Assembly: GCF_001595965.1 (NCBI RefSeq)
Contig: NZ_LOJI01000005.1
Location: forward strand, 124,001-188,000
Origin: Polynucleobacter yangtzensis
GTDB lineage: Bacteria; Pseudomonadota; Gammaproteobacteria; Burkholderiales; Burkholderiaceae
Direction of reading: 5' to 3'
DNA length: 64,000 bases
In this document: positions 41,032 through 52,121 of the stretch, one piece after another
Numbering within the stretch: the first letter of the stretch is position 1
Layout: every line of letters starts with the position of its first letter
The notes under the pieces: model-generated
The model's database searches: none
Told to the model about the DNA's origin: nothing
What the model saw: the letters and a program-made list of their open reading frames with translations, nothing else
Position numbers and translations under genes: made by a program

Positions 41032-42810
41032 ATGACTGCAATTAAAAAATCATTGCCACGCCGCCGTTTTGATGCGGTGATTATTGGAGCAGGTGGTTCA
41101 GGTATGCGCGCTTCATTGCAGTTGGCTGAAGCCGGCTTGAATGTTGCTGTTCTGACAAAGGTTTTCCCAACACGTTCACACACAGTTGCTGCACAAGGTG
41201 GTATCGGTGCTTCATTGGGCAACATGAGTGAAGACAATTGGCACTATCACTTTTACGACACCATCAAAGGTTCCGACTGGTTAGGCGACCAGGACGTGAT
41301 CGAGTTTATGTGTCGTGAAGCTCCAAAAGTTGTTTATGAGTTAGAGCACTTTGGTATGCCGTTTGACCGTAACCCAGATGGCACGATTTATCAGCGTCCA
41401 TTCGGTGGTCACACAGCAAACTATGGCGAGAAGCCAGTGCAGCGCGCATGTGCTGCAGCTGACCGTACTGGTCATGCAATGTTGCACACTTTGTATCAGC
41501 GTAACGTCCGCGCAAAAACCAACTTCTTCGTTGAATGGTTGGCACTCGATTTGATTCGTGATGACGACGGTGATGTTGTTGGTGTAACTGCTCTCGAAAT
41601 GGAAACTGGCCAGGTTTATATTCTGGAAGCCAAGGTTGTGATGTTGGCTACTGGTGGTGCGGGTCGTATCTGGGACGCATCAACTAACGCATTTATTAAT
41701 ACCGGTGACGGTATGGGCTTGGCTGCTCGCGCAGGCATTCCTTTGGAAGACATGGAGTTCTGGCAATTCCACCCAACTGGCGTAGCTGGTGCGGGCGTAT
41801 TGCTGACAGAAGGATGCCGCGGTGAAGGCGGTATCTTGCGTAACAAAGATGGTGAGCGTTTCATGGAGCGTTATGCGCCAACTTTGAAAGATTTGGCTCC
41901 ACGCGATTTCGTATCACGCTCAATGGACCAAGAAATTAAAGAAGGGCGCGGTTGCGGTCCTAATGGTGATTATGTTGTGCTCGATTTGACGCACATTGGT
42001 GCCGATACGATCATGAAGCGTTTGCCTTCTGTTTATGAAATTGGTATCAACTTTGCTAACGTTGACGTTACTAAAGAGCCAATTCCAGTTGTGCCAACAA
42101 TTCACTATCAGATGGGCGGTATTCCTACCAACATCAATGGTCAAGTAGTTGTGCCTGCAAATGGTATTCACAATGAAATCGTGAACGGCTTGTATGCGAT
42201 TGGTGAGTGTTCATGCGTTTCTGTGCACGGTGCGAACCGCTTGGGTACAAACTCATTGCTCGACCTCTTAGTATTCGGTCGTGCTGCTGGTAACCACATT
42301 GTTGGTCTTGACCTCAAGAATCGCGAATTCAAGCCATTGCCTGCAAATGCTGGTCAGCAAACATTGGAGCGTATTGCGAAGTTGGATAATTCAACTTCAG
42401 GCGAGTACGCACAAGACGTTGCAAACGATATTCGCAAGTGCATGCAGAAATATGCTGGTGTATTCCGCAATCAAGAGTTGATGGACGAAGGTGTTCGTCA
42501 AATGGCTAAATTGACTGAGCGTGCCAAGCACTTATGGGTTAAAGACAAATCCGAAATTTTCAATACAGCACGTATTGAAGCTTTGGAAGTGGCTAACTTG
42601 GTTGAAACTGCAAACGCAACCATGATTTCTGCGGCAGCTCGTAAAGAGAGTCGTGGCGCTCATTCACATGATGATCATCCGCATCGTGATGATGAGAACT
42701 GGATGAAGCATACCCTTTGGTATAGCGAGGGCAATAAGCTTACTTACAAACCAGTTATTTTGAAGCCTTTAACTGTTGAATCATTCCCTCCAAAAGAACG
42801 TACTTTCTAA
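41032..42810 (+). CDS. sdhA: Succinate dehydrogenase flavoprotein subunit
   Basis: This 592-residue FAD subunit oxidises succinate to fumarate. The FAD fold is VIIGAGGSGMRASLQLAEAG, split as VIIGAGGSGMRA and SLQLAEAG. The histidine that binds FAD covalently is in TRSHTVAAQGG (about residues 43-53), and the active-site segment HPTGVAGAGVLLTEGCRGEGG, read as FHPTGVAG and GCRGEGG, is present. The start at 41032 has the normal spacing after sdhD; an upstream in-frame start at 40990 would overlap sdhD. A His/Asp-rich stretch near the C-terminus (HSHDDHPHRDDEN) is usual in this family. Confidence 0.97.
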   Translation: MTAIKKSLPRRRFDAVIIGAGGSGMRASLQLAEAGLNVAVLTKVFPTRSHTVAAQGGIGASLGNMSEDNWHYHFYDTIKGSDWLGDQDVIEFMCREAPKVVYELEHFGMPFDRNPDGTIYQRPFGGHTANYGEKPVQRACAAADRTGHAMLHTLYQRNVRAKTNFFVEWLALDLIRDDDGDVVGVTALEMETGQVYILEAKVVMLATGGAGRIWDASTNAFINTGDGMGLAARAGIPLEDMEFWQFHPTGVAGAGVLLTEGCRGEGGILRNKDGERFMERYAPTLKDLAPRDFVSRSMDQEIKEGRGCGPNGDYVVLDLTHIGADTIMKRLPSVYEIGINFANVDVTKEPIPVVPTIHYQMGGIPTNINGQVVVPANGIHNEIVNGLYAIGECSCVSVHGANRLGTNSLLDLLVFGRAAGNHIVGLDLKNREFKPLPANAGQQTLERIAKLDNSTSGEYAQDVANDIRKCMQKYAGVFRNQELMDEGVRQMAKLTERAKHLWVKDKSEIFNTARIEALEVANLVETANATMISAAARKESRGAHSHDDHPHRDDENWMKHTLWYSEGNKLTYKPVILKPLTVESFPPKERTF

Positions 42811-42827
42811 GCGAAGAGAAATAGAAA

Positions 42828-43532
42828 ATGAGTGATATCCGTATATTCGAAATTTACCGCTACGATCCAGATGTCGATGCAGCTCCGCGCATGGAACGCT
42901 ATGAGCTAGAACTCACTGGCGAGCGTATGTTGTTGGATGCTTTGATTTCCTTGAAGAAGCAAGACGAAACCATTTCTTATCGTCGTTCATGCCGTGAAGG
43001 CGTGTGCGGTTCAGATGCAATGAACATTAACGGTAAAAACGGCTTGGCTTGTTTGACCAATATGTTGACTTTGCCTAAGGTCATCACATTGCGCCCATTG
43101 CCTGGCTTGCCAGTTGTGCGTGATTTGATCGTCGACATGACTTTGTTCTTCAAACAATATTTGTCTATCAAGCCTTACTTGGTAAATGACAATCCACCTC
43201 CTGAAAAAGAGCGTCTCCAGAGTCCTGAAGAGCGTGAAGAGTTGAACGGTTTGTATGAGTGCATCTTGTGCGCATCATGCTCGACTTCATGCCCATCATT
43301 CTGGTGGAATCCTGATAAGTTCGTTGGTCCAGCAGGCTTGTTGCAGGCGTATCGCTTTATTGCTGATAGCCGTGACCAAGAAACTGCGCAGCGTTTAGAT
43401 AACTTAGAGGATCCATACCGCTTGTTCCGTTGCCATACCATCATGAATTGCGTGGACGTATGTCCTAAGCACTTGAACCCAACGAAGGCAATTGGCAAGA
43501 TCAAGGAGTTGATGGTTCGTAGGGCAGTATGA
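42828..43532 (+). CDS. sdhB: Succinate dehydrogenase iron-sulfur subunit
   Basis: This 234-residue protein carries three clusters: [2Fe-2S] with [22 protein letters not shown] (seen as [11 protein letters not shown]), [4Fe-4S] with [16 protein letters not shown] and [3Fe-4S] with [17 protein letters not shown]. Electrons pass from SdhA to quinone. It overlaps sdhE by 4 bases. Confidence 0.97.
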   Translation: MSDIRIFEIYRYDPDVDAAPRMERYELELTGERMLLDALISLKKQDETISYRRSCREGVCGSDAMNINGKNGLACLTNMLTLPKVITLRPLPGLPVVRDLIVDMTLFFKQYLSIKPYLVNDNPPPEKERLQSPEEREELNGLYECILCASCSTSCPSFWWNPDKFVGPAGLLQAYRFIADSRDQETAQRLDNLEDPYRLFRCHTIMNCVDVCPKHLNPTKAIGKIKELMVRRAV

Positions 43533-43798
43533 CCCTCGGAAATGCAGAGTTATATCGTTTAAAAAGTGACGCTCGCAGGGGCTTGCTAGAGAACGATCTA
43601 ATTCTGCAGCGTTTCTTTGAGCGCTATGGCACTCAGTTAAGCGTTGAAGATGGAAAAGTATTAACCCAGCTATTGGCTCTAGACGACAACGACTTAATGG
43701 ATTTATTAATTGGCCGTAAAGATTCTGTAGCAAGCTTGGAGAAAGAGATGCAAGCGGACTCTTTCAAACTGGTTTTACAAAGGCTAAGAGAGAAGTAA
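43529..43798 (+). CDS. sdhE: FAD assembly factor SdhE
   Basis: This 89-residue protein of the SdhE/Sdh5 family helps attach FAD to SdhA. The family feature [18 protein letters not shown] (residues about 13-30; RGxxExD motif) is intact, and the rest is helical. ATG overlaps the sdhB stop, so translation is coupled to the complex it serves. Confidence 0.93.
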   Translation: MTLGNAELYRLKSDARRGLLENDLILQRFFERYGTQLSVEDGKVLTQLLALDDNDLMDLLIGRKDSVASLEKEMQADSFKLVLQRLREK

Positions 43799-43880
43799 TT
43801 CAGCCTTTTGGTGCAGTAAGCGTATGGATGCATGAATGAATAGTGTATTAATCATAATTTTGAATGACTAAGGATTAGAA

Positions 43881-45194
43881 ATGATTGAATCGGACATCAA
43901 GGCAAAACTCTCGTTTTCGGATGGAACACCAGATATTGATCTGCCAATTTACAAAGGGACAGTAGGTCCTGACGTAATTGACATTCGTAAACTCTATGGT
44001 CAGACCGGTAAATTCACTTACGATTCGGGCTTTCTGTCTACTGCATCATGCAATAGCAAAATTACTTACATCGATGGCGACAAGGGCGAGTTGCTCTATC
44101 GCGGTTACCCAATTGAAGACTTAGCAAATAACTGTGACTTCTTAGAAGTTTGCTACCTCTTGATCAATGGCGAATTGCCAAACGCAACTGAGAAAAAAGC
44201 CTTTGATGAAATGGTTATGCACCACACCATGGTTCATGAGCAAATGCAATTCTTCTTGCGTGGCTTCCGCCGTGATGCGCATCCAATGTCTGTGTTGACT
44301 GGCTTAGTTGGTGCAATGGCTGCTTTCTATCATGATGAGATTGATTACAGCGATCCGCATGCTCGTGAAGTTGCCCAAATTCGCTTGATCGCAAAGATGC
44401 CTACATTGGTGGCTATGGCATACAAGTATTCCGTAGGACAGCCATTTATCTATCCAGATAACTCTTTGTCATACACAGCAAACTTTATGCGCATGATGTT
44501 CGCAACACCATGTGAAGAGTACAAAGTGAACCCAGTATTGGTACGCGCTTTGGATCGCATCTTCACATTGCATGCTGACCACGAGCAAAACGCTTCTACT
44601 TCTACAGTGCGTTTGTGCGGTTCTTCAGGCACCAATCCATTTGCAGCGATTTCTGCTGGTATTGCTTGCCTCTGGGGTCCAGCACACGGTGGCGCAAACG
44701 AAGCTTGCCTGCAGATGTTGAATGAAATTCAAGCTCAAGGTGGCGTAGACAAGATTCATGAATTCATCGCTCAAGTAAAAGACAAGAACTCTAGCGTTCG
44801 CTTGATGGGCTTCGGTCACCGCGTTTACAAAAACTTTGACCCACGCGCTAAATTGATGCGTGAGACTTGCTATGAAGTATTGAACGAATTGGGCTTGCAA
44901 GATGACCCATTGTTCAAGTTGGCAATGACTCTCGAGAAGATTGCTTTGGAAGATGACTACTTTGTAAGTCGTAAGCTCTATCCAAACGTAGACTTCTACT
45001 CAGGAATCGTTCAACGCGCTTTGGGTATCCCAACAGAAATGTTTACTTGTATTTTTGCTTTGGCAAGAACAGTAGGTTGGATTGCTCAGTGGGAAGAGAT
45101 GATTACTGATCCTGAGTACAAGATCGGTCGTCCACGTCAGTTGTATGTTGGCGAAACAGCACGTAAGGTTCCAAACATTACAGTTCGTAAATAA
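43881..45194 (+). CDS. gltA: Citrate synthase (type II)
   Basis: This 437-residue enzyme condenses oxaloacetate and acetyl-CoA. The N-terminal domain and length are those of the hexameric, NADH-sensitive type II enzymes. Active-site residues are visible in [28 protein letters not shown] (catalytic histidine) and NVDFYSG (catalytic aspartate). It is 82 bases after sdhE with AAGGATTAGAA before its ATG, and only 17 bases before leuC. Confidence 0.97.
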   Translation: MIESDIKAKLSFSDGTPDIDLPIYKGTVGPDVIDIRKLYGQTGKFTYDSGFLSTASCNSKITYIDGDKGELLYRGYPIEDLANNCDFLEVCYLLINGELPNATEKKAFDEMVMHHTMVHEQMQFFLRGFRRDAHPMSVLTGLVGAMAAFYHDEIDYSDPHAREVAQIRLIAKMPTLVAMAYKYSVGQPFIYPDNSLSYTANFMRMMFATPCEEYKVNPVLVRALDRIFTLHADHEQNASTSTVRLCGSSGTNPFAAISAGIACLWGPAHGGANEACLQMLNEIQAQGGVDKIHEFIAQVKDKNSSVRLMGFGHRVYKNFDPRAKLMRETCYEVLNELGLQDDPLFKLAMTLEKIALEDDYFVSRKLYPNVDFYSGIVQRALGIPTEMFTCIFALARTVGWIAQWEEMITDPEYKIGRPRQLYVGETARKVPNITVRK

Positions 45195-45211
45195 GGTTTT
45201 TAAGGTCACTC

Positions 45212-46621
45212 ATGTCTCGTACGCTTTATGACAAATTGTGGGATGACCACGTTGTTTACTCTGAAGAGGATGGCACAGCCACGATTTATATTGATCGTCA
45301 GTTGCTTCATGAGGTAACCAGTCCTCAGGCATTTGAAGGTTTAAATTTAGCTGGCCGTCCTGTTTGGCGCATCTCCGCCAATCTAGCGGTGTCTGATCAC
45401 AACGTTCCAACAACGGATCGTTCTGAGGGCATTACTGATCCAATTTCTAAGTTGCAAGTAGATACCTTGGATCAAAACTGCGATGCCTTTGGTATTACCC
45501 AATACAAAATGAACGATACCCGTCAAGGGATTGTTCACGTGATTGGACCAGAGCAGGGTGCTACTTTGCCTGGTATGACAGTTGTGTGCGGAGATTCTCA
45601 TACAAGTACCCATGGCGCCTTTGGTGCTTTGGCATTTGGTATCGGCACCTCTGAAGTCGAGCACGTATTAGCAACTCAAACCTTGCTCATGAAAAAAAGC
45701 AAGAACATGTTGGTAAAAGTGGATGGCCGTTTACAGCCAGGTTCTACTGCTAAAGATATTGTTCTTGCCGTGATCGGCAAGATTGGTACAGCTGGTGGCA
45801 CTGGTTACACCATTGAATTTGCTGGCGAAGCAATTCGCAACCTTTCGATGGAAGGGCGCATGACTATATGCAATATGGCAATTGAAGCTGGCGCACGTGC
45901 TGGCTTAGTTGCTGTAGATGAAACAACTATTGAATACATTCAAGGCCGTCCGTATGCGCCTAAGGGTCCTGCAATGTTGCAAGCCTTGCAGTACTGGAGA
46001 ACTTTGCACTCTGACCCAGATGCGAAATTTGATGCTGTAGTTGAATTGCGTGCTGAAGAAATTGCGCCACAAGTTACTTGGGGAACATCTCCAGAAATGG
46101 TTCTTGCAATTAGCGATCGCGTTCCTGATCCAGAAAAAGAGCGTGATCCCAATAAGCGCGCTGCTATGGAGCGTGCATTGGAGTATATGAATCTTGTTCC
46201 TAATACACCCTTGAATGCTATTTCAATCGACAAAGTATTTATTGGTTCATGTACTAACAGTCGTATTGAAGACATTCGTGCCGCTGCAAAAGTAGTTGAT
46301 CGAATTGGCAAGAAGGTCGCACCCAATGTGAAGTTAGCCTTGGTAGTTCCAGGTTCAGGTTTGGTTAAGGCCCAAGCTGAACGTGAAGGTTTGGATCGCA
46401 TTTTTAAAGCCGCCGGCTTTGAGTGGCGTGAGCCAGGTTGTTCTATGTGTTTAGCAATGAATGCTGATCGCTTGGAGCCAGGCGAGCGTTGCGCTTCAAC
46501 TTCTAACCGTAACTTCGAAGGTCGCCAGGGTAATGGTGGTCGTACTCATTTAGTAAGTCCTGCTATGGCAGCCGCTGCTGCAATCGAAGGTCACTTTGTT
46601 GACGTTCGCAAGATTTCATAA
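45212..46621 (+). CDS. leuC: 3-isopropylmalate dehydratase large subunit
   Basis: This 469-residue [4Fe-4S] enzyme isomerises 2- and 3-isopropylmalate in leucine synthesis, together with LeuD. The cluster cysteines are in [16 protein letters not shown] and [11 protein letters not shown], and the N-terminal pattern [31 protein letters not shown] is typical (ending TSPQAFEGL). It follows gltA directly. A small lipoprotein gene separates it from leuD. Confidence 0.97.
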   Translation: MSRTLYDKLWDDHVVYSEEDGTATIYIDRQLLHEVTSPQAFEGLNLAGRPVWRISANLAVSDHNVPTTDRSEGITDPISKLQVDTLDQNCDAFGITQYKMNDTRQGIVHVIGPEQGATLPGMTVVCGDSHTSTHGAFGALAFGIGTSEVEHVLATQTLLMKKSKNMLVKVDGRLQPGSTAKDIVLAVIGKIGTAGGTGYTIEFAGEAIRNLSMEGRMTICNMAIEAGARAGLVAVDETTIEYIQGRPYAPKGPAMLQALQYWRTLHSDPDAKFDAVVELRAEEIAPQVTWGTSPEMVLAISDRVPDPEKERDPNKRAAMERALEYMNLVPNTPLNAISIDKVFIGSCTNSRIEDIRAAAKVVDRIGKKVAPNVKLALVVPGSGLVKAQAEREGLDRIFKAAGFEWREPGCSMCLAMNADRLEPGERCASTSNRNFEGRQGNGGRTHLVSPAMAAAAAIEGHFVDVRKIS

Positions 46622-46633
46622 GGAAACTGATCG

Positions 46634-46840
46634 ATGAAATTTTCTTCACTCTCTTTAATTTCCAGATTGGCTATTGTTGGCATTGCAGGTTTAGTGATTT
46701 CAGCTTGCAGCAGCACAATGGAAGGTGTCGGTAAGGATTTGCAAAACATGGGAACTTCCATGGGTGGATCAAGCAACACACAGCAAGGCAATCAATCGCA
46801 AACAAAGGGTAAGGACGTTGTCGTTACTCCTGTGAAGTAA
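46634..46840 (+). CDS. Entericidin-like small lipoprotein
   Basis: This 68-residue protein has a hydrophobic signal sequence ending in the lipobox ISAC (Cys at about residue 26), followed by STMEGVGKDLQNMG, which matches the entericidin A/B pattern, and a polar Ser/Gln/Asn-rich tail. It should be a small outer- or inner-membrane lipoprotein linked to envelope stress. It lies between leuC and leuD, 12 bases after leuC, a placement common in beta-proteobacterial leu operons. The family call is good; no role in leucine synthesis is suggested. Confidence 0.82.
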   Translation: MKFSSLSLISRLAIVGIAGLVISACSSTMEGVGKDLQNMGTSMGGSSNTQQGNQSQTKGKDVVVTPVK

Positions 46841-46872
46841 ACAATTAAAGCAAATAGAGTAAAAGTCGAATC

Positions 46873-47520
46873 ATGGAAAAATTTACGGTATACAAAGGTT
46901 TAGTTGCTCCGCTTAATCGCGAGAACGTGGATACCGACGCCATCATTCCAAAGCAATTCTTAAAGTCCATTAAAAAAACTGGCTTTGGGCAAAATCTCTT
47001 TGATGAATGGCGCTATTTAGACCATGGCGAACCTGGACAAGACTGCAGCACTCGTCCGATTAATCCAGACTTTGTCCTCAATCAGCCGCGTTATAAAGGC
47101 GCAGGCATTTTGCTGGCACGTAAGAACTTTGGTTGTGGCAGCTCCCGTGAGCATGCGCCATGGGCATTGGACCAATATGGCTTTAGAGCGGTTATCGCCC
47201 CAAGCTTTGCAGATATTTTTTATAACAACTGCTTCAAAAATGGTGTTTTACCCATTGTTTTGACCGAAATGCAGGTTGATCACCTCTTTAATGAAACCAT
47301 GGCTTTCAATGGTTACCAGTTGACGATTGACCTAGAGGCTCAGCAGGTCATAGCCCCTGATGGCACCGCTTATAGCTTCGATGTTGCTCCCTTTAGGAAG
47401 TATTGCCTTCTTAATGGCTTAGACGATATTGGCTTAACTCTGCAACATGCAGATAAAATCAAGGCTTATGAAGCTGAGCGCATTCTCAAGATGCCTTGGC
47501 TTGCGACACAGTTGCCGTAA
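46873..47520 (+). CDS. leuD: 3-isopropylmalate dehydratase small subunit
   Basis: This 215-residue partner of LeuC has the swivelling-domain motifs [22 protein letters not shown] (as [13 protein letters not shown]) and [18 protein letters not shown]. Length and spacing are standard. It is followed by leuB after 23 bases. Confidence 0.97.
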   Translation: MEKFTVYKGLVAPLNRENVDTDAIIPKQFLKSIKKTGFGQNLFDEWRYLDHGEPGQDCSTRPINPDFVLNQPRYKGAGILLARKNFGCGSSREHAPWALDQYGFRAVIAPSFADIFYNNCFKNGVLPIVLTEMQVDHLFNETMAFNGYQLTIDLEAQQVIAPDGTAYSFDVAPFRKYCLLNGLDDIGLTLQHADKIKAYEAERILKMPWLATQLP

Positions 47521-47543
47521 TTTCGTTGATTTAAAGGCCTTTC

Positions 47544-48614
47544 ATGAAAATTGCAGTTCTACCGGGCGATGGTATCGGCCCGGAAATCGTTGCTCAAGCC
47601 GTTCGAGTTCTCCAAGCCCTTGGCCCAAAGTTTGATTTAGAAGAGGCTCCAGTTGGTGGAGCTGCTTATGATGTTGCAGGCCATCCTTTGCCACCAGCAA
47701 CTCTAGAGCTAGCTAAAAAAGCCGATGCCATTTTGTTTGGTGCAGTGGGTGATTGGAAGTACGACACCCTTGCACGCGAACTACGTCCTGAACAAGCGAT
47801 CTTAGGTTTGCGTAAACATTTAGAGTTGTTTGCCAACTTCAGACCAGCGATTTGCTATCCAGAACTGACTGCTGCATCCAGTCTTAAGCCCGAAATTATT
47901 GGTGGCTTAGACATTTTGATTGTGCGTGAACTCAACGGCGATATTTATTTTGGTCAGCCGCGCGGCATTCGCACCTCAGAGTTACCTTTGTTTAAAGGTG
48001 CTCGTGAAGGCTTTGACACTATGCACTATAGCGAGCCAGAAGTAGAGCGTATTGGACATGTTGCCTTTCAAGCTGCACGCAAGCGTGGCAAGAAAGTATG
48101 CAGCGTTGATAAAGCGAACGTATTAGAAACTTCACAACTTTGGCGTGAAGTGATGATTCGTATTGCAAAAGAGTATCCAGACGTTGAGTTGTCACATATG
48201 TATGTGGATAACGCCGCAATGCAGCTGGTTAAAGCACCTAAGGCATTTGACGTGGTAGTCACTGGTAATTTGTTTGGTGACATTTTGTCTGATGAAGCAG
48301 CTATGTTGACTGGCTCGATTGGTATGCTGCCTTCCGCCTCTTTGGATAAGAACAATAAAGGCTTGTATGAGCCAAGTCATGGCTCTGCGCCCGATATTGC
48401 TGGTAAAGGCATCGCTAATCCATTGGCAACAATTTTGTCTGCTGCCATGATGTTGCGCTATTCCTTAGGAATGCCTGCTGAAGCGGACCGTATTGAAAAG
48501 GCGGTTCAGAAAGTGTTGGCGCAAGGATTGCGTACGGCTGATATTTATACCGAAGGAACGAAAAAAGTATCAACCATTGAAATGGGTGATGCTGTTGTTG
48601 CAGCACTTGCATAA
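47544..48614 (+). CDS. leuB: 3-isopropylmalate dehydrogenase
   Basis: This 356-residue NAD enzyme oxidatively decarboxylates 3-isopropylmalate. Family motifs include [44 protein letters not shown] and the metal-binding [20 protein letters not shown]. It completes leuCDB and is followed after 50 bases by asd. Confidence 0.97.
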   Translation: MKIAVLPGDGIGPEIVAQAVRVLQALGPKFDLEEAPVGGAAYDVAGHPLPPATLELAKKADAILFGAVGDWKYDTLARELRPEQAILGLRKHLELFANFRPAICYPELTAASSLKPEIIGGLDILIVRELNGDIYFGQPRGIRTSELPLFKGAREGFDTMHYSEPEVERIGHVAFQAARKRGKKVCSVDKANVLETSQLWREVMIRIAKEYPDVELSHMYVDNAAMQLVKAPKAFDVVVTGNLFGDILSDEAAMLTGSIGMLPSASLDKNNKGLYEPSHGSAPDIAGKGIANPLATILSAAMMLRYSLGMPAEADRIEKAVQKVLAQGLRTADIYTEGTKKVSTIEMGDAVVAALA

Positions 48615-48664
48615 GAAACAAAACAAACGTAAACAGAAATTAAATTCACTAGATAGTTAACATC

Positions 48665-49822
48665 ATGGCAAATACACAAACACCTTTGGTTGGTTTAGTT
48701 GGCTGGCGCGGTATGGTTGGCAGCGTTCTTATGGAACGTATGCTCGCTGAGAAAGACTTTGATCTGATTGAGCCAGTATTTTTTAGTACCAGCCAAGCCG
48801 GTGGTGAAGTACCACTTCTCAATGGTAAAAAAGTTACCAAGAGTGAAAGTACTTTGCAGGATGCCAATGACGTTAAGGCATTGTCACGTTGCGACATCAT
48901 ATTGACATGTCAGGGTGGCGACTATACAAACGACATCTTCCCTAAGCTACGCGCTGCAGGGTGGAATGGCCATTGGATTGATGCCGCCAGTGCGTTGCGC
49001 ATGAAAGATGACGCTGTATTAGTCTTGGACCCAGTGAATCGTCCGGTGATTGATAAGGCTTTGGCTGCTGGAGGCAAGAATTGGATCGGTGCCAATTGCA
49101 CCGTGAGTTTGATGATGATGGCTATGGGCGGTCTGGTGAAGGCTGACATGGTTGAGTGGATTAGCGCCATGACTTACCAAGCGGCTTCTGGTGCTGGTGC
49201 ACAGAACATGCGCGAATTGCTCCTGCAAATGGGCGCATTGCGTGACAGCGTAGCTGCTGAATTAGCTGACCCATCATCATGGATTTTGGATATTGATCGC
49301 AAAGTTACTGAGACATTACGCTCTTCTGACTTTCCAAAGAAAAATTTCCGCAACACCGCACTAGCAGGTAGCTTAATTCCTTGGATCGATGTACCTGTAG
49401 AGAATGGTCAAACTAAAGAAGAGTGGAAGGGTGGTGCTGAGTTCAATAAGATCTTGGGTCGTCCAGCATTCCGCACGCCAGGCAGCATTCCAATTGATGG
49501 TTTATGTGTGCGTGTTGGTGCGATGCGCTGCCACTCACAAGGTTTGACAGTAAAGCTCAAAAAAGATATCCCACTCAAAGAGATCGAAGCAATTTTGGCT
49601 GCTGATAACCAGTGGGTCAAAGTGGTTCCAAATGATCGTGAAACAACTGAGCGTGATTTATCGCCTGCAGCTATCAGCGGCACATTGACTGTGCCTATCG
49701 GTCGTTTGCATAAGATGGCAATGGGTCCGGAGTACTTAGGTGCATTCACGGTGGGCGACCAACTCCTGTGGGGCGCTGCTGAGCCATTGCGTCGTATGCT
49801 CCGCATTCTGCTCGAAAAGTAA
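48665..49822 (+). CDS. asd: Aspartate-semialdehyde dehydrogenase
   Basis: This 385-residue NADPH enzyme makes aspartate semialdehyde for lysine, threonine and methionine. The N-terminal fold is [19 protein letters not shown], the catalytic cysteine is in [11 protein letters not shown] and the catalytic histidine in [18 protein letters not shown]. Length is typical of the Gram-negative type. It sits between leuB and the FimV-like gene. Confidence 0.97.
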   Translation: MANTQTPLVGLVGWRGMVGSVLMERMLAEKDFDLIEPVFFSTSQAGGEVPLLNGKKVTKSESTLQDANDVKALSRCDIILTCQGGDYTNDIFPKLRAAGWNGHWIDAASALRMKDDAVLVLDPVNRPVIDKALAAGGKNWIGANCTVSLMMMAMGGLVKADMVEWISAMTYQAASGAGAQNMRELLLQMGALRDSVAAELADPSSWILDIDRKVTETLRSSDFPKKNFRNTALAGSLIPWIDVPVENGQTKEEWKGGAEFNKILGRPAFRTPGSIPIDGLCVRVGAMRCHSQGLTVKLKKDIPLKEIEAILAADNQWVKVVPNDRETTERDLSPAAISGTLTVPIGRLHKMAMGPEYLGAFTVGDQLLWGAAEPLRRMLRILLEK

Positions 49823-49832
49823 TCCCTTCTTT

Positions 49833-51230
49833 ATGTACCGCATTTGCCAGCTGAGCTTTTTAAAGCTTCTTAGCTTTGTTTTGCTTAGCTGGTCTTTCAA
49901 CGCCGCTGCAATCTCCTTAGGTGCGCCGCAACTCCAGTCTCGCCCAGGCGAACCATTGCGAGTAGAAATTCCTATTCGGTTAGGGGCTGATGAGCAGGCC
50001 GCTCTATCCAGTCTGAATGTGGCTATGCCGAATAAGGCTGCATATGAGCGCCTCGGAATCTCTCAAAAGATACTGCAGTTAAATCCACAGGCGATGGTGT
50101 ATCGCAATCGTCAAGAGCGGTTAATGGTGCTTGTTGAAACCGTTGACTCTGTTCCCATGACAGACGACCCATTTTTGGATGTATTGGTTAATCTCAATTG
50201 GTCGAGCGGAAGTCTCACTAAGACATTTACTTTATTGCTGGGTGATGTACAAAAAATTACCGTCAAGCCAGGCCAAACTTTATCTGAGATTGCCGCTACT
50301 ATTGCGCCTCAACTAGACGGTGCCACTCTTGATCAAACCATGATGGCTTTGTATAAAGCCAATCCAGATGCTTTTGCTAGCGGCAGTATTAATCGCCTGG
50401 CTGCTGGCGCAGAGTTAACTAAGCCAAGTCAGGCATTGTTGCGCTCAATCAGTCCTGCAGAAGCAAATCAATTTGTTGCTGATGCTAATGAACAATGGCG
50501 TGCTGAGCATGATGGCAAGGGTGTCAATGCAGGTACTGGATCAAATGCCGCCAAGTCGGGGGAAGTGGCGCCTAAAGATCGCTTAAAGATTGGTTCAAGT
50601 GCCGAGGGTAATGAGCAAGAGCGTCGTTATACGGAGGAGTTGGTCGCTCAAGAGAAGATGCTCGAGCAAACTAAAGCTCGTGTCGCTGAATTGGAAAAGA
50701 ACATTGCCGACCTACAAAGACTCTTAGATAAATCAAAAGAGAAGAAGGCGGTAGATAGTAGTTTTGGTTTAGGAGGCTTTGGCCCAGCTATTTTGGCTAT
50801 TGGCTTAATTGCACTAACAGGTCTACTTCTGTGGGGTTTAGCTCGTAACGCGCGTCGTTCAGAGGCGCCAAGTATTCATACGCATGCCCATCAAGCAAGC
50901 AAAGAAGAAAAACATCAAGAAGAGAAGCCTGCAGCAGGAACACCTTTTGAAATGCCAGCTCGTGCTAAAGCATTGTTTGAGGGAATCGATCTTGATCTTT
51001 CAAAGCCAGCAAATGCGGCGCCATCAGTTACGGCAATCCCACCTTCTAATCCTCTGGCTGATACCTTGCGCGTCAAACTCAATTTGGCACGCGCTTACAT
51101 CACGATTGAAGATTTTTCTGCTGCTAAAAAGTCTTTGGATGAAGTGCTCCGAATGAGCAATTCGGTTGACCCTGCAATTACCATTGAAGCACAGGGCTTG
51201 TTGGCAGAAATTTCGCATCGCAATACCTAA
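49833..51230 (+). CDS. FimV-like LysM-containing inner-membrane protein (short form)
   Basis: This 465-residue protein has a signal peptide ([19 protein letters not shown]), a FimV N-terminal domain ([20 protein letters not shown]), a LysM-like segment ([18 protein letters not shown], about residues 147-165), a coiled coil (about 265-305), a single transmembrane helix ([20 protein letters not shown], about 315-334) and a short cytoplasmic C-terminal FimV/TPR-like domain. It is about half the length of Pseudomonas FimV. A polar-organising role is possible. Start 49833 chosen; an in-frame start at 49740 lies inside asd. Confidence 0.85.
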   Translation: MYRICQLSFLKLLSFVLLSWSFNAAAISLGAPQLQSRPGEPLRVEIPIRLGADEQAALSSLNVAMPNKAAYERLGISQKILQLNPQAMVYRNRQERLMVLVETVDSVPMTDDPFLDVLVNLNWSSGSLTKTFTLLLGDVQKITVKPGQTLSEIAATIAPQLDGATLDQTMMALYKANPDAFASGSINRLAAGAELTKPSQALLRSISPAEANQFVADANEQWRAEHDGKGVNAGTGSNAAKSGEVAPKDRLKIGSSAEGNEQERRYTEELVAQEKMLEQTKARVAELEKNIADLQRLLDKSKEKKAVDSSFGLGGFGPAILAIGLIALTGLLLWGLARNARRSEAPSIHTHAHQASKEEKHQEEKPAAGTPFEMPARAKALFEGIDLDLSKPANAAPSVTAIPPSNPLADTLRVKLNLARAYITIEDFSAAKKSLDEVLRMSNSVDPAITIEAQGLLAEISHRNT

Positions 51231-51231
51231 T

Positions 51232-52062
51232 ATGCGAATAGCCCTTGGCCTTCAGTATGACGGCAGCCCATATTCTGGTTGGCAAACTCAGGTCAATCAC
51301 AACACCGTACAAGATGAATTAGAAAAAGCAATCTCTGCTTTTGTTGGTGAGCAGGCGAGTGCAGAACATCCCATCCATACCATCACCGCAGGTAGAACGG
51401 ATGCCGGAGTTCATGCTCTAGGGCAGGTTGTGCACTTTGATACCAATGTCGAGCGCGAAGATTTTTCATGGGTAAGAGGTGTCAACTCATTCTTGCCATC
51501 GTCAATTGTGGTGAACTGGGCTAAACCAGTTTCCGATGAATTTAGCGCACGTTTCTCAGCTTATGAGCGCGAATATATTTATGCGTTACAGGCTGGACCA
51601 TGTCGCTCACCAATGTCGCATTCGCGTGCTGGATATTTAATGCTGCCGCCAGGTCAGTGGCTCGATGTAGATGCAATGAAAAAATCTGCCGAATGTTTGA
51701 TCGGTGAGAACGACTACAGTTCATTTCGCTCATCTGAATGTCAGAGTAAAACGCCAGTCAAAACGATTTACTCCATAGAGATTATTTCTGAGCAGCCTTG
51801 GGTTTATTTTCGTATCCGTGGAAATGCCTTTTTGCATCATATGATTCGCAATATTGTTGGATGCTTTTTGCAAATCGGGCAGGGCAGGCAAAAGCCGGAA
51901 TGGATGACAGAAGTGTTAGCAGCCAAGAATCGGCAAATTGCTGCCCCGACCTTTATGGCTGATGGTCTGTATTTGGCCAAAATTACTTATCCCGATAAAT
52001 TTGCCATTCCACAGCCATGGTTGGAAAACTCCTGGCTACCAGCTAAGGTTATCGGTAAGTAA
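51232..52062 (+). CDS. truA: tRNA pseudouridine(38-40) synthase
   Basis: This 276-residue enzyme modifies the anticodon arm of tRNAs. The catalytic aspartate is in [19 protein letters not shown], and the C-terminal [19 protein letters not shown] (seen in [11 protein letters not shown]) is typical. The start at 51232 is directly after the fimV-type stop and matches the family N-terminus [18 protein letters not shown]. It is followed by a purine-only repeat before trpF. Confidence 0.96.
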   Translation: MRIALGLQYDGSPYSGWQTQVNHNTVQDELEKAISAFVGEQASAEHPIHTITAGRTDAGVHALGQVVHFDTNVEREDFSWVRGVNSFLPSSIVVNWAKPVSDEFSARFSAYEREYIYALQAGPCRSPMSHSRAGYLMLPPGQWLDVDAMKKSAECLIGENDYSSFRSSECQSKTPVKTIYSIEIISEQPWVYFRIRGNAFLHHMIRNIVGCFLQIGQGRQKPEWMTEVLAAKNRQIAAPTFMADGLYLAKITYPDKFAIPQPWLENSWLPAKVIGK

Positions 52063-52063
52063 G

Positions 52064-52093
52064 AGAAAGAACAAAAGAAAGAGCAAAAGAAAT
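52064..52093 (+). repeat. Purine-rich 12-bp tandem repeat between truA and trpF
   Basis: AGAAAGAACAAA (52064-52075), AGAAAGAGCAAA (52076-52087) and a partial AGAAAT follow the truA stop directly. The spacer is almost all A and G with no T. A similar A-rich, T-poor spacer lies between trpB and trpA. Confidence 0.7.
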
Positions 52094-52121
52094 AATAGGC
52101 TCCAGGCCTTATCATTCATTT

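Noticed and set aside
46873..47520. Disruption of the leu operon by an inserted gene
   Set aside because: The small lipoprotein gene between leuC and leuD is a common placement in beta-proteobacteria, and no mobile-element ends are present.
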